64,000 nucleotides of DNA from Hofstenia miamia (GCA_900660155.1 CABFPE010001062.1:51782-115781); one strand, 5' to 3'. Positions 37,435 through 50,585 are shown, numbered from the stretch's first letter. The notes: generated by a model not told the origin, from the sequence alone. Translations and numbers: made by a program.

Positions 37435-37805
37435 AACTGAATCTGATAAAGAAGTCAGTTTTGAATTCAGCGAGTGGCTTCTGAATAATCAGTCACTTTT
37501 TGATACCATTGTTTGGAGGGATTAGGATTATTTTTCTATGGATGGAAACATGCATATTTGCACAATATGAGCTTTTCAGATCCGCATATTCTCCAAAGCT
37601 ATTGTAGTTTGGTTGAGATTTTCGTCAAATTTCAAACTGCCCCTATCTTTTTTGACTGGCCAATCAAAGTTAATGATTACAAGGAAATGTTGGAGGCCAG
37701 GGTGTTTCCAGAACTTGCACAACATCAGCAGCACACTTACTTCATTTTCTAACATGATAGGGCGTGGGGCGCGCCTCATTTCTCTAAAATTGTCACTTGG
37801 AAGAA
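37435..37805 (+). pseudogene. Mariner/IS630-type DDE transposase remnant
   Basis: Plus-strand fragments in mixed frames: FEFSEWLLNNQSLFDTIVWR (about 37450-37510, the W-catalytic-D region with D changed), FSMDGNMHICTI, SFSDPHILQ, IVVWLRF, then PIFFDWPIKVNDYKEMLEAR and VFPELAQH (about 37651-37720), and HDRAWGAPHFS after a stop (about 37750-37782), at the QQDGAPPHF position. Block order and spacing match IS630/mariner-type transposases of animals. Several stops and frameshifts; no termini recognised. Confidence 0.6.
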
Positions 37806-38540
37806 AATAGAAGGCTAAAGTTATTTTTCAAATATGTATTTGTCTTTTAATTTACATAAAAATGCTCAAGAAAATTACAAATTTGCCTTTAACGAAATTT
37901 AAAGTAAATTGTTCTTAATATTATCCAAACCTGAGACATTTAAGGCCTCGGTACGAGATGTCAATATTGATATTTCAATAATATCAAACACAAAAATTTA
38001 TTAATTCAATAGTTGGCAACGGTGCAGTGTCATGAAATATTTTCAAACTTTTTGCAAATTGACGTTCAACAATTTTTTTTATGTTGAAAACTAAATTACG
38101 TACATATACACATATTTAAAAAATAATTTCTTTATATCGTAAGATCTTGCCTAATTGAATTGCAAATTGAATTCAAATAATCACTTAACAACCTTTTCAT
38201 CTAATTTGGACTTACAGAGTATGCCAATTTGGTTTCAAACTGTCAAAAAAAGCAAAACAGTAGTACTCTTCATCATAATGCACACCACTGTTCAATAAAT
38301 AAAATTAAACGGGACCAAAAATTAAAATTATCTTGACATAAGTGTAAAAGTGGTGCTGAGTGTCCATAAATGGATTTGTACACATATAACTAAGCGAATG
38401 ACACAACGATGTTCACTCACTATATTTTCCAATATACTGGATATTTCAGCATATATAAGTACTTAATGAAAACATATAATATGCTAAACAATCAAAATTT
38501 ATAAGTTTTTGGTCAGCTATTAATCTAATATATAATGCAG

Positions 38541-38719
38541 GAAAGCTTCCCAGACGCCAACATTATATTGATGAATTGGTCGCTGTGCTTGCACAGGCAT
38601 CAATAAAATCACTTTCTGAAATTTCATTAATAGCTCAAGCTACAATAAATCAGAAAAGAATTGCTGATATTAAAACGAGGCATGTGTTATCAATCGCAAA
38701 GACTTTTTATTGCTTCCAA
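38541..38719 (+). CDS. Possible orphan terminal exon, unknown protein
   Basis: A methionine-free open frame follows a plausible acceptor (ATAATGCAG at 38532-38540) and ends at a TGA near 38717-38719. The predicted peptide begins KLPRRQHYIDELVAVLAQAS, continues with SLSEISLIAQATINQKRIAD, and has a helical, protein-like composition unusual for the AT-rich surroundings. I do not recognise the family and see no neighbouring exon, so this could be a fragment of an unknown gene, a transposon piece or chance. Confidence 0.3.
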
Positions 38720-38724
38720 TGATA

Positions 38725-41700
38725 TTTAAAATTCTATGCAACATTCATGTATATTCGATTTGTGGCAATTGCAATTGAAAGTATTGATATTTTTGTATTT
38801 GTTGTAAACTTGTTATTTATATTAATTCATCTTTTTAAAAATTATTAATGGGTCATACATTACCCCCAATGAAGTAATTATAAATTATCTTATTTTTGAA
38901 AATTTACAATTATTAGGTCTAAAAATCTCACCTAAACAGTGTACTGACCCTTAAAATTTAATAATTTTTGGAAAAATTTTCATTCCATCAGGGTTTTCGA
39001 GGCGAGTTTGCATAACTCAGAGTTTTTAATATGATTTTATGGTATTTTCAAGTGAGGTTGAGTTTTTTCAATCTACGCATTTCCATCATCAACTTGCATT
39101 TAGAAATAATTATTTTACAATTAGAAATAATCAATTCAAAAAAACACATCTAAATATTTTTCCAATGTTCAATTAAAATTCACCTTCACTACAAATTATT
39201 TATTTTTTAGAATAATTTCTAAACCAAAACTAACGAACCTCTAACTAAAACTTATGCAAAAGAAATAAGGTGACTGAATAAACCAATGCGATATTTGACT
39301 GCTTTCCAAAGTCCAATTAAATATCTGAACCCTTCAACTCTTCTTTAATGATAATAACCTAAAAGTCTATTTAAATTTAAAACGAAAACATGCATATCAT
39401 TCATTTTAAAAAAATGGAATTCCTTCAACAACAATATATCTTAATTCAGAATTTTCAATTTTCAAATAAATTATTTGCTAGTACTGGAGTTCGACATTAA
39501 TGATAAGTTTAATTCTCATAGTATTTGCATTTTATACATTAATATAATTTAGTAACATTAACATGCCCACTTCTAACATGGTAAATTATTTACAAGTGAT
39601 TTATATTTTTGAACATAAACAGAATTGTGTTTATTTAATTTAAAAAATATTGACCTCAAGCTCAAGAATCCAAAAACTCGATAGTCGATGCTGCTAAATT
39701 GCACGAAATTTAGATTTACAATGTCAGCTATTAAAATTAACGAGAAATACAGAATTGGTTCTGGATATAAAATTTCTAAAACTATAACAAATCTATTATT
39801 GTCTACATGTACACATTGGTGTCGCTAGCTTAAAAAATTTAGAGGATGCACCTGTACAGGGGCTGATCCAACAGTTGATTGGGAGGTATGAATATGAACT
39901 GATATTTTCGCGGCGTTATTGCAAATTGCAAATCAGGGGACTCTGATTTCTAAAAGCCGAAGTGACGTCAAATAATAACCAGGGATTACGTCATCAAATG
40001 TTTAAAATTCATTGTTTTAGGGTTTAGGTCTATAAAATATTGTAAAATTTAGAATTTAAGTTTACGTTTTAGATGACGTCATATATAGTTTTGCGTAGAA
40101 ACAATATGTTTATAATTTATATATGATGATAATGATGATGTATATTTATCTAAACACTTACAAAAAAAATAAAAACTTTACAATGCTAAAAATCCCCAGA
40201 TAATTTGTGCATCAGCTTGTTATATTTATTTATCTTTTTTAATTTTTTATTTATTGTTACTATGTTTTGAGCACTAGTGTTTCTCATTTGTATTACCCAT
40301 GACATATAAATTATTATTTGAATATTAAATCAATTAGATTAGTATTTCCTTGAATTACTTTACTTTTTATATTGTTCAAGAACCTATTACATTCATTTTC
40401 AGATATTTTATCTATAGTACAACTAATTAATGCCCTAGAATTTATATAATTCCATATTTTCCTGGCCGGAGCCCCTGATCTGCATAACGCCATTTTCGCA
40501 ACTTGAATACGCATTACATATCATACCTTATTGTATTGTGCAGCTGTGACTAATTTTTGCAATTGCACTTTATAAATGTGCAGTTGTAAATCTATAAATG
40601 TGCAGTTATAAAATTAAAGCATATTCCCTTTCCTGAGTGTGTAAAAAGATCATGAAAATTTTTAACAGCTCTGTATTTCTGATACCGGTGATATATGCAG
40701 TGGCAGGAATGTCGCGCAGTCCAGTTTGAGTCTGTTATTGGATAGTACTTAATATTATTCTTTTTAATATTGACAACTAGAAATATTATCAGTTTTGTAT
40801 TCGTAGTTGTTGAAAATGTTTTTAGCTATTCAATCAGATTATTTTTGAACTCAAGCATATCAGAATGGCAACAATGTATGGAAATGCTCTATGATAAGCA
40901 TTGATCAGCATGCTTAAGTTGAAGATTATACATATTCAATTAGAACGGCCATAATTTTATCATATTTAAATTAGTTGCATAAAGCATTGAACATGTGTTC
41001 TGTATTCAGACATACAAAATAATTTAATTTATTATTGATGTTGATTGCCATTCATGTGATAATTACGAAGTTTAGAGCTCACTCTATTAATGCATTAACT
41101 GAATTTAACTTAAAATGCATTGTGACTAATGTTATTTCATATTTTCAACAGTAGGATTTCTACTTTTTGTATAATAGTGTATGATCTGAACGGAATATGA
41201 TGAGAATTTGTAAAAATAAGCAAAAATGAATGCACCACAATAAATGAGTGCACTACTATTTTTGTTTTCTACACTGCAAAATTATATTGCTACCACGCTT
41301 AATGAAATTGCATACATTTGCTGCATTTTTTTCGAGAGTGACATTATAACTGTGCATTTATATATTTTTTGCATCCCTGAGTGTATTGTAATGGAACATT
41401 TATTAACTATGTACTTTATTGTGCCTTAGGATCCAAAGGAAGTCCTATTTCATGGATGACCACTGGCTTTGAATTTGCACTTTTTTATTTGATAGAATTT
41501 GCTGTATAATATGCATTCTTGCTGCAAATTGTTTTCTAAAATCATAGTAAAATTATCTGAATAGCTAGTGCTTATTGAATAAAATATTGCCTTTTTATCT
41601 TCATCTGATTAGTTACATTATGCTAGGCTCAAACCAGATCCAATTATAAATGTTAGAGTTTTTTCCATCAAATAATTCTTTTTTTAACCTTGGCAGGAGT

Positions 41701-42395
41701 GCTCTTGTAGTTCTCCATTGATAGAGTGAATTACTGACATACAATGGTGCTTTTTCATGAGAAAATCCTTTTCAAATAAATTTCAAAAATCAATAGATTT
41801 TCTTTAGATTGTAAAGAATTATAACTTTATTTTAAATATAATTGCTTAAATTTAATGAAATTCGTTACAAAATTGATTGGCTAGCGTCATAATCTGTGAA
41901 AGCTTTTCAATCATTTACAGTTTCCATCCAAAGAATCGATAATACTACTGTGGTATATTTAATTTACGCTATTTCGAGCTTGCAAATGAGTTCAACATTG
42001 AAAGTGCAACAGCTCCCGCTTAATAAATTTAGTCGTTTCTCAGCTCGCTGTTCATTTAAATCCCAGACCTCCTTGGACCCTCTTGGTGGCTGCCTTGCAT
42101 TATACAATTTAATGAAATGAGTAAAATGTTTGGAACTTGGACCCCCTCCCCCAATAATAAATAATGGCTGGCTCCTGGTATTTCTTCAGAATTTTTCATC
42201 ACTTTCTATAAGTTCATCATATTTAAATTAATCATCGTTAAATATGTATCAATAGTTTTGTAGTGTAGTTTTTTTAAGTTTATTAATAACTATTTTCATA
42301 TTTTAAATGAAAGCGAATAAAAGTATATAAAGAAATGCCCTACATAAATATGAAATATATTGCTTTCGGTCCAATTTTATGCGTATTTCAATATA
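38725..42395. other. AT-rich stretch without recognised genes
   Basis: No exon, RNA gene or element end could be supported. A degenerate ATGATG microsatellite lies near 40123-40140. Open frames at 40314-40514, 41244-41429 and 41896-42120 show no domain. Confidence 0.5.
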
Positions 42396-42400
42396 AATTT

Positions 42401-42895
42401 AGGTCCCTATTTTTTAAATTAGTAGTACTGATTAGAGAATTTGGTTACTCTTAGCAATAGTTGCTGCCTGCAACATATTTAGCAAGTTTCTTTTATATGT
42501 TGGAAACTACTATACATGGATTGTGTAAATTTGTGCAATTTACCTAATTACCCCTTGCAACAATTGTGTAATTCAAAATCAATCACACTCTGAGTATTCT
42601 TAGAAATGAATTAATTTGATTGGTCAAGACAGAGAATTGGTATTCGCGATTACAATTTAAAACATTTTGGATATTTTCATTGCAGTCGCATTTTCATTTT
42701 CTCCGGTAAACGTATTTAGTATTCATTTTCTCCGGTAAACGTATTTAGTATTCAATAGCTTTATTTCTGCCAATACAATTGCTGTACATGCTGACAATCT
42801 CAAAAATACATATATACAATATTTACAACATATATGCATGCACATATTTACAAAGTTGAACAAAAAAATAAAATAAGCAAAGCTAATACAATTAC
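42401..42895. repeat. Dispersed repeat, copy 1
   Basis: About 495 bases that match 58035-58485 in the same orientation with scattered substitutions and indels. Both copies begin AGGTCCCTATTTTTTAAATT and end GCTAATACAATTAC. This copy carries a tandem duplication of about 29 bases containing CATTTTCTCCGGTAAACG (42693-42752) that the other lacks. No coding potential and no terminal inverted repeats recognised. Confidence 0.85.
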
Positions 42896-42899
42896 GTGT

Positions 42900-44730
42900 A
42901 CTATGAATTTTGAAAAAAATGCGTTACCTATGTATTTACGCATTGCAAACGTATTGTAAATACAAATTTTTCAAAATTATTTTAATGCTAAAAAATAGAG
43001 TACAATATAATTTAATTTTTTAAATTTACTGGAATTTTCGGTTTAGGAAAAAAATATACTATACATAAACTATATATATATATATATAGTGGCGGTGCGT
43101 GGCAGTAGTAGTTGCCTAGGCAAAATTTTGTAAACATGGGGAAGGGAAAATTAAAATATGTATCAACTTTTTCACGCTAAGTTCAAAAATGTTTTTTCAA
43201 ATCTAAAATTTTTCATGACAGTACTGAATATCAAAACAATCTTTTTGAAGAATATCGAATACAATATCAGTTCTCGCAGATTTGGTTGAAAACACCTTTA
43301 TAAGAAAGCAAAATTTATAGTCTTTCGTATTGTGAATAAAAACTGATGCTTGACATATTGTTTCACCATCCCAATCATTTAGATTATAAACCGTGTTCAC
43401 AATTCGTGATGAAAAATTTCATCACGTAAAAATGGGTCGAGGAAGACGCTTTCCAATAATTTCATCTAATTTAGTTGTTCTTTTTTAAGAAAAATGAATA
43501 AATTGTACTAATATACATTCTTTCCCTTACTTTTATATTTTACAACATTATTTCAACTATTATAATCAACTTAATTTCAATATTTATTGAATTATGTGTT
43601 TAATTTTTCCGTTTACAAAAGCCTTGCTGTTATGTTTTAGATATGATATATATATATATATATATGAATTCAAATTTTGTAGAATAATGGCTCATTATAC
43701 AGCCTACTTCCATGCTAAATAGGATTAATGTCTGTATTATAAAGAAAGCTTACTTTTCTGATGTGTATTTAGTGGTCCCTCTAGTGCTTGCTATTTCTAA
43801 GAAATTAATACGTTCGTTCTCTATCGATATATAACGGGTAGGAAGTTAACTTGCCCATTTGTGATTGGTCAAACCCTTATTAGTGACAGCTGTTAATTAC
43901 GTTCATTAACGTTTTTTATTTTTCAGTCATTTTAAATTCTAAGGTAATTATGCTTGAAATCGAGCCATTTTCAACAAAATTTTATTTTTGAAAAGGAAAA
44001 ATTCAAAAGTTTACAAAATAAACGACATCTGCGCTCCGCGAATAAGAGAAACAAACCAAATAAATCAAATAAGCGTACATGTAAAGACGCACTGGGGTAC
44101 TCTGCACAACAATGTGCCGCGAAGTGGATTAAGTGCATTGGAAAAAATTGTCGCTTGTTGAAATTTAAATAGATTAACGTTTTTTTACGTTTTTTTGAAC
44201 GTTTTTCAAAAATTCCGGATAATGAACGTTTTTTAAATAATTATCAACGTTTTTAACAGCTTTGATTAGTGATGTGACCTGATTTTGTAAGTGCTCTTGC
44301 TAGTAATCACAGTCTAACAGTAGCCTTAGAGTGGTTGCAAATAGTGATTTTAACTGTAATTCCTATGCCTTCTTCCTCGTAACCGATTTTGTTTTCGTAA
44401 CTTCTTTGCCGCAGATGTAAAAGTATTAAATTGCAATTATGTTCATTCCATCAGGCCGTAAATGTTCTTACGAGTCATTACAGACTATTATATATTATTT
44501 ATTTTGTTTTATAGATTATATATAAGTGCTATTTTTTGCGTGTGTTCAATTATTGGCATTAAGTAAAGGCCCAGGCACATAAAAAATATTTGGTTTTTAA
44601 TGAAAATGGCGCAACTACCATCAAATTTTAATGATTCCGGTTTTTTCATCATATGACTTATGTGTAAGATTTTTCTCATAACAAAATCTTGGAAAAATCT
44701 AATTTGAATTTTTCACTTAATGCAATTCAT
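42900..44730. other. Non-coding stretch with small repeats
   Basis: (TA)n microsatellites at 43071-43088 and about 43649-43666. A sequence starting AGTGGCGGTGCGTGG at about 43088 resembles a hAT terminus, but no partner end was found. The plus open frame 43954-44172 ends in YSAQQCAAKWIKC, faintly like the last helix of a Myb/SANT-type domain, not enough for a call. Confidence 0.4.
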
Positions 44731-44733
44731 ATA

Positions 44734-44870
44734 AAGCCCATCCTACACGAACAACTTTTGTTGCCAATTTTTGTTGGCCAACGAAAATCGTTCGTGTAGC
44801 ACAACTAAAATCGGGAGTAATTATTTAGACTAAAGTTGTTCGTTCGGCCAACTAAAGTTGGCGACAAAAG
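44734..44870. mobile_element. MITE (CTACACGAAC family), left half
   Basis: Begins AAGCCCATCCTACACGAAC and contains alternating forms of ACAACTTTTGT and ACTAAAGTTGTTCG. It is interrupted at 44870 by the hAT-type element and resumes at 49235. It shares ends and interior with the copy at 50586-50791. Confidence 0.75.
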
Positions 44871-45639
44871 CAGTGGCGGCTAGTGCATGCAAAAGTTAGG
44901 CAAGCAAAAATTTTTAAGTAGCTAAAATAGTGTAAATAAACAACCATAAAAAATTTATTTATATATGAAATCCTCGAGGAGTAGGAATTTATCTGTAATA
45001 TTATCATATAAATAAGATTAGTCCCGCTATTAGACGAAATTTATTTAAGCGTTTATAAGCCCTCTAATACCCCGTTTACACGTGACATGAGACATGCATG
45101 TCTTGTGTTTTTAATGAGCGAATGTCACGTCTAAACACCCAAAACACGCGACATTCAACCACTCAAGTAGAGCACTTGAAAAACATTCGAATATCAAAAG
45201 ATTTTGATTTTCTCGAGTGTCTTATGTCTTGTGTCACCAAAATTCGTAATCTATGTCGTCGAGTAGACGCTGTTGTCGCTGAATGTGCACAAGGATTGCC
45301 TCTTGAAGCTTAGAGCTGCCTACTTTTGATGAATACATCGTTCTTTGTTCCAATATGCATTTTATTTTTTTGTTGAAAAACATATTATTTACATAGAATG
45401 TATCATTTAGAATCATTTCTAATTCGATAAAGTAACCTATTGAATTCGATCAAATAGAAATTAATAATTACTGGGTATAATAGCAGTACATTAAGTCGCT
45501 CATACCGTTATAAATACAAAAAATGCAAATAAAAAATAAATACATGCATGTACATGCATAGATACATACATTTACATATTTACATACATGCATAAGTGAT
45601 AAATACATACAAGAACAAATAAATATATCTAAAATATAT

Positions 45640-45891
45640 TGTCACTATTGATTGCAAAAATGTCACTATTGATTGCAAAAATGTCACTATTGATAGCAAA
45701 AATGTCACTATTGATTGCAAAAATGTCACTATTGATAGCAAAAATGTCACTATTGATTGCAAAAATGTCACTATTGATTGCAAAAATGTCACTATTGATT
45801 GCAAAAATGTCACTATTGATTGCAAAAATGTCACTATTGATTACAAAAATGTCATTGTTGATTGCAAAAATGTCATTATTGGACGGAAAAT
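45640..45891. repeat. 21-bp minisatellite, about 12 copies
   Basis: Unit TGTCACTATTGATTGCAAAA plus one A, repeated in 21-base steps with variants ATAGC, ATTAC and GTTG. The period is a multiple of three, which explains the repetitive open frames on both strands (MSLLIAK and ...). It lies inside the non-autonomous hAT element. Confidence 0.95.
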
Positions 45892-46747
45892 GGTATAGAT
45901 AGGTCAATAACATAATTTCAGATATCAAAGAAAGCTCTAATCCTTTGTTTACATAAAGTAAATATTGAAATGCTATTAAAGTGTTATGTTTTTATCAATT
46001 ACATTTATCGCTCTAAAAATAGGGAAAATTAAAAAAATTCCAAAATTAAAAATCAGTTTATCATAGAGCTATTCAGCACGCATCGAATGGTATTTAAACT
46101 GTGTCGATAGTATAAAAACTCATTGAATTATAGGTATCCAAATTTAGTCTACTCTATTAATTATAATAATCGAATCTCACGAAAGTGTAAATTGAAAATT
46201 TGTTTTGGCCGATACTTTGCAACTAGTATAGATAAATTTAAAAAATAAAAAATAGTTTCACATGGAGCTAGTCAGCGCCCATATTTTAGTGTATAACCCT
46301 AGTGCATAACGTCAAAAGTCACAGAGTAATAGTGTTCTGAAATGCATCAGTTGTAATTGTTAAGCAGAAATTCGAAAGTTGTAATAAACTAAAGTGTTGA
46401 TATCATAAAGGGAATAATAACTAAAAATATAATATTAACAATGTAATATACAACTAAAGGAGCTCTAAAGAATGCTGAAAAGAGCTAAGGATTTGAACAA
46501 GAATTGATAGAGTACTGGCTGTCCTAAAGCAGTGTAAAACTGCGGGTGTATGGCATACTTTGAACTCATTTGTCCAAAGATCGAAACTGAGTGAAATCAA
46601 ATAAACAGCTGCAAGTTCACCAGAAGAGGTCCGGCAATCATAATTCGTTTCGTAATATAGAAATATCAAATTGAAATCACCTCTACAAAGCAATGATTTT
46701 TGAAAATTTTAACGAATTTTTGAAAAGGTCTTTACTAAATTTAACCT

Positions 46748-47802
46748 AATTTGTCCAAACATTGACTGGGTCAATTTCGAATTTTAATGGCTGAATACAT
46801 GCAGCAAAGCGTAATTTACTCATAATTGTTTCGTAACGCAAATAAATTGAAATATTAAAAGTGCTATAGCTCTAAATACCAAATTTTCCTTTGTTTTTTA
46901 CATACTAATTCAATATTTTACGACGCCATTTGCGAATTTTGAAAATAAAAATTTCGTCTAATGCAGTTCTTTTAATAAATCATTTTCAAGAAAAAATTGC
47001 TAATGATTTCTGTAGTTTTTTCTTCTCTAATTGGTTATTCTTGTATTTGTTTAAAGTTTCTTTAAACGGAAAATAATCGTTCTGCAAGATAGTAATCAAA
47101 ATCCAATAGTTTGCATTAATTCAAATATTTACAAATTTTCAGTAATATAGTCAATAAATCGTGCATTTCAAAATATTGAATAAGAATTTTGTCGATTTTT
47201 TTTACAATTGAGCGCATGTTGATGATAGAAAACTTGAGATAAATTACAAAGTTTTTCAAGGTTGAGAAAACTTAGAGGAGAAATTTAGAACAGAAAATAG
47301 CAGCTGATGGAAATCACATTTAAACCGCTCAAAGTTTTTTTAAAATTTATTTCCATACATATGAACTTAAATTATCTACATAATATTTGAATTTTTGAAA
47401 GAATTGGTAGCACATTCTTAGAAAAAAATCGTCTTTGATTCACAATTGTTATAAATTTTCTAAATTCTGTAAAGGAAAGAATATTGTACAAGGAATCCGT
47501 GAGGTAAAAAAATGCGAAAAAACTATATACCAGATAGGAGCCTCGCTCAAATATATTTGTTTCTTGTACTGCTTGAATATAAAAATGTTTCTGATTGATT
47601 TAAATAATAAATATCATGTTTACTTTTGGATGATTGCATTGAATTAAAATAGTTCGCGTGGTTTTTTTAGGCTACGGTTCGACTATGTAATTGGTCACGC
47701 GTGATCTGTCACATTTTGATGAAATCGCACGTCTAACCATAACCACCGAGATAATTAGTGATGTGACGCATTTCGTAATTTTTCTTTCTACCAATCACGT
47801 AG
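46748..47802. repeat. Exact 1055-bp duplicate, copy 1 (assembly artefact)
   Basis: This block is repeated at 47804-48858, separated by a single N at 47803. No differences were noticed, including in the short open frames at 47435-47647 and 48491-48703. The content is AT-rich, non-coding hAT interior. Confidence 0.9.
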
Positions 47803-47803
47803 N

Positions 47804-48858
47804 AATTTGTCCAAACATTGACTGGGTCAATTTCGAATTTTAATGGCTGAATACATGCAGCAAAGCGTAATTTACTCATAATTGTTTCGTAACGCAAATA
47901 AATTGAAATATTAAAAGTGCTATAGCTCTAAATACCAAATTTTCCTTTGTTTTTTACATACTAATTCAATATTTTACGACGCCATTTGCGAATTTTGAAA
48001 ATAAAAATTTCGTCTAATGCAGTTCTTTTAATAAATCATTTTCAAGAAAAAATTGCTAATGATTTCTGTAGTTTTTTCTTCTCTAATTGGTTATTCTTGT
48101 ATTTGTTTAAAGTTTCTTTAAACGGAAAATAATCGTTCTGCAAGATAGTAATCAAAATCCAATAGTTTGCATTAATTCAAATATTTACAAATTTTCAGTA
48201 ATATAGTCAATAAATCGTGCATTTCAAAATATTGAATAAGAATTTTGTCGATTTTTTTTACAATTGAGCGCATGTTGATGATAGAAAACTTGAGATAAAT
48301 TACAAAGTTTTTCAAGGTTGAGAAAACTTAGAGGAGAAATTTAGAACAGAAAATAGCAGCTGATGGAAATCACATTTAAACCGCTCAAAGTTTTTTTAAA
48401 ATTTATTTCCATACATATGAACTTAAATTATCTACATAATATTTGAATTTTTGAAAGAATTGGTAGCACATTCTTAGAAAAAAATCGTCTTTGATTCACA
48501 ATTGTTATAAATTTTCTAAATTCTGTAAAGGAAAGAATATTGTACAAGGAATCCGTGAGGTAAAAAAATGCGAAAAAACTATATACCAGATAGGAGCCTC
48601 GCTCAAATATATTTGTTTCTTGTACTGCTTGAATATAAAAATGTTTCTGATTGATTTAAATAATAAATATCATGTTTACTTTTGGATGATTGCATTGAAT
48701 TAAAATAGTTCGCGTGGTTTTTTTAGGCTACGGTTCGACTATGTAATTGGTCACGCGTGATCTGTCACATTTTGATGAAATCGCACGTCTAACCATAACC
48801 ACCGAGATAATTAGTGATGTGACGCATTTCGTAATTTTTCTTTCTACCAATCACGTAG
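47804..48858. repeat. Exact 1055-bp duplicate, copy 2 (assembly artefact)
   Basis: Second copy of 46748-47802 after the N at 47803. After this copy the sequence continues uniquely (CCTTAAAACGG at 48859). The pattern fits two contig ends that overlap but were not merged. Confidence 0.9.
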
Positions 48859-49234
48859 CCTTAAAACGGAAATATTTCAATGTGAAGCAATGACCGGACT
48901 GCTTGCTTTGGCAGCTAAATCTTCGCGCGCTGAGTTTAAGAAAACGGTTATTAATTTTTTCGTTTGAGCGAACGTAAGTACAACATTAAGGCATTTGCTT
49001 GCTGTGGCGCAATCATTCAATTAATTTTAAAGCAAATCGTAATGAATTATTTCCTATTATTATATTATTATATTTATTAATTGATTCTTGAATTTTGTTT
49101 TAAAGCAAAACTAATAGTTTACAATTTGTACATTTGTATGGATATAAATTCATGCAATTATGAATGAAATTCATTTATTAAAAAATTATTAGGCAAGCAC
49201 TGCTTGCCTTGCTTACACACACCAGCCACCTATG

Positions 49235-49370
49235 GATAAAAGTTGTCCGTTCGGTCCAACAAAAATTGGACAATAAAAATTGTTTGTGTAGCACCCCTTT
49301 CGCCAACTTTAGTCGTGAAGTAATTAAATGACAAAAGTTGTTCGTATAGAAGGGTGCTCCGACCAACCTT
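49235..49370. mobile_element. MITE (CTACACGAAC family), right half
   Basis: Continues the MITE interrupted at 44870, with AAAAGTTGTCCGTTCGG, TTGTTTGTGTAGCACC and ACAAAAGTTGTTCGTATAG. Its outer end is degenerate compared with the copy at 50586-50791. Confidence 0.65.
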
Positions 49371-49374
49371 TTTG

Positions 49375-49975
49375 TCGGAAAATTTATTCTCCAACTTTCT
49401 AGTAATTATCACCTTCAAAGATGAATCAACAAATTTAAGCTATAATTTTAAGAATTCATTTTGGACTGTAAAATTTAAAATTAGCTAGGTTTATAGAATT
49501 AATTATCATGATTTGTACATTTTTATATTAAAATAAACTCATATCACTCTGTAGGCATTTCTTTTGTATACTTGTGTATCAGCATTAAATTAAAACAATT
49601 AACTCATCAAAAAGAATCCTTTGTAGTAAACAAAAACATTTGAACTTTGCCAGTAATAAAATAGTGATTAGATTGGGAAGTCGATCACAGCGTAGCTTTG
49701 CAAACTCAAGTATTGTTTAAACATACAGGCAATTATGATGTTTGGTTTAATTTCAAAGTAAACAGCATCACTTTTATCTCATCATTTGTGCACAGTGATA
49801 ATCTGCTCTCCAATGAAAATACGCATCGACGCAGGTTATATACCATTCAGTAGGCCGCGATAGCTCAATAACAATCCCATTTTTAATGTGATTTCATTAA
49901 TTTAGATAGTTTTTAGAGCGATGAATTTATGCAATCAGTATGAAGAAGTTATTACATTTTTTTGTACCCAAAAGC

Positions 49976-50011
<36 letters not shown>

Positions 50012-50580
50012 ATTTCCTACATAAATAAATATTGAATTCTGCTTTCATAATGTTAAAATAATAAATATTTATTTGTAATAATACTGAAGATCTTTAACAG
50101 TAAACATGTAATTTATATATTTTATAATTTTAGTGAAGCACAATATGAATTTAGACAACAAAGAAATAATGTTGTTATTGCTGGCTAGCAGATAAAAAAA
50201 TCCAACATTTACAGCTTGCACAATCAGTAATTATGAAATTTGCCGCTCACATTCAAGGCCTTTATTACGATCACTCATTTAGGAATGTAAACAAGCACAT
50301 TTCATAACGCGCGGTTTAATAATATTCAAAAAATACGAATACAGATATTGAAACAATATTGTTTCATAATAAAGACATTAAAAATAACATAAAATAGCTT
50401 GTGGCTGATGCGTATTCCAAAAATTTGATATTGAAAAAATTTTAATATTTTAGTTCAACTGTTATGTATATGAGAAATATTAATATGTCTTAACTTAAAT
50501 ATTTCGGCATATTCGGATATTCTTGTAATTCTCTCTTAATATTTTACAATGAAGTAACTGAAATAATAAAAAGTTGTTGT
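49375..50580. other. AT-rich stretch without recognised genes
   Basis: Contains an (AT)n microsatellite at about 49979-50009 and nothing else I can support. Confidence 0.5.
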
Positions 50581-50585
50581 AACAC

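Larger units (their letters stand above)
44871..49234. mobile_element. Non-autonomous hAT-type element nested in a MITE
   Basis: Ends CAGTGGCGGCTAGTG and, inverted, CATAGGTGGCTGGTG (11 of 15 match). The flanks GACAAAAG (44863-44870) and GATAAAAG (49235-49242) form an 8-bp target duplication with one mismatch. TAGGCAAGC-type strings follow both ends. No transposase is visible inside; the interior holds a 21-bp minisatellite and a duplicated 1055-base block caused by an assembly join. True length is therefore about 3.3 kb. Confidence 0.75.

Noticed and set aside
43088-43140. hAT-like terminus AGTGGCGGTGCGTGG
   Set aside because: No matching opposite end and no 8-bp duplication could be found, so a defined element is not supported.
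43954-44172. Possible Myb/SANT-like gene
   Set aside because: Only the last helix-like segment (QQCAAKW) is suggestive; the rest is Lys/Asn-rich low complexity and there is no upstream exon.
45234-45416. Possible PIF/Harbinger transposase N-terminus on the minus strand
   Set aside because: The string EAILVHIQRQQRLLDDIDYEFW is vaguely similar but too short, and no catalytic region follows.
45580-45928. Repetitive open frames on both strands (MSLLIAK and INSDIFA types)
   Set aside because: Products of a 21-bp minisatellite with a period divisible by three.
47435-48703. Two identical 70-codon genes
   Set aside because: They lie in the artefactual 1055-bp duplicate, have no domain and are AT-rich chance frames.
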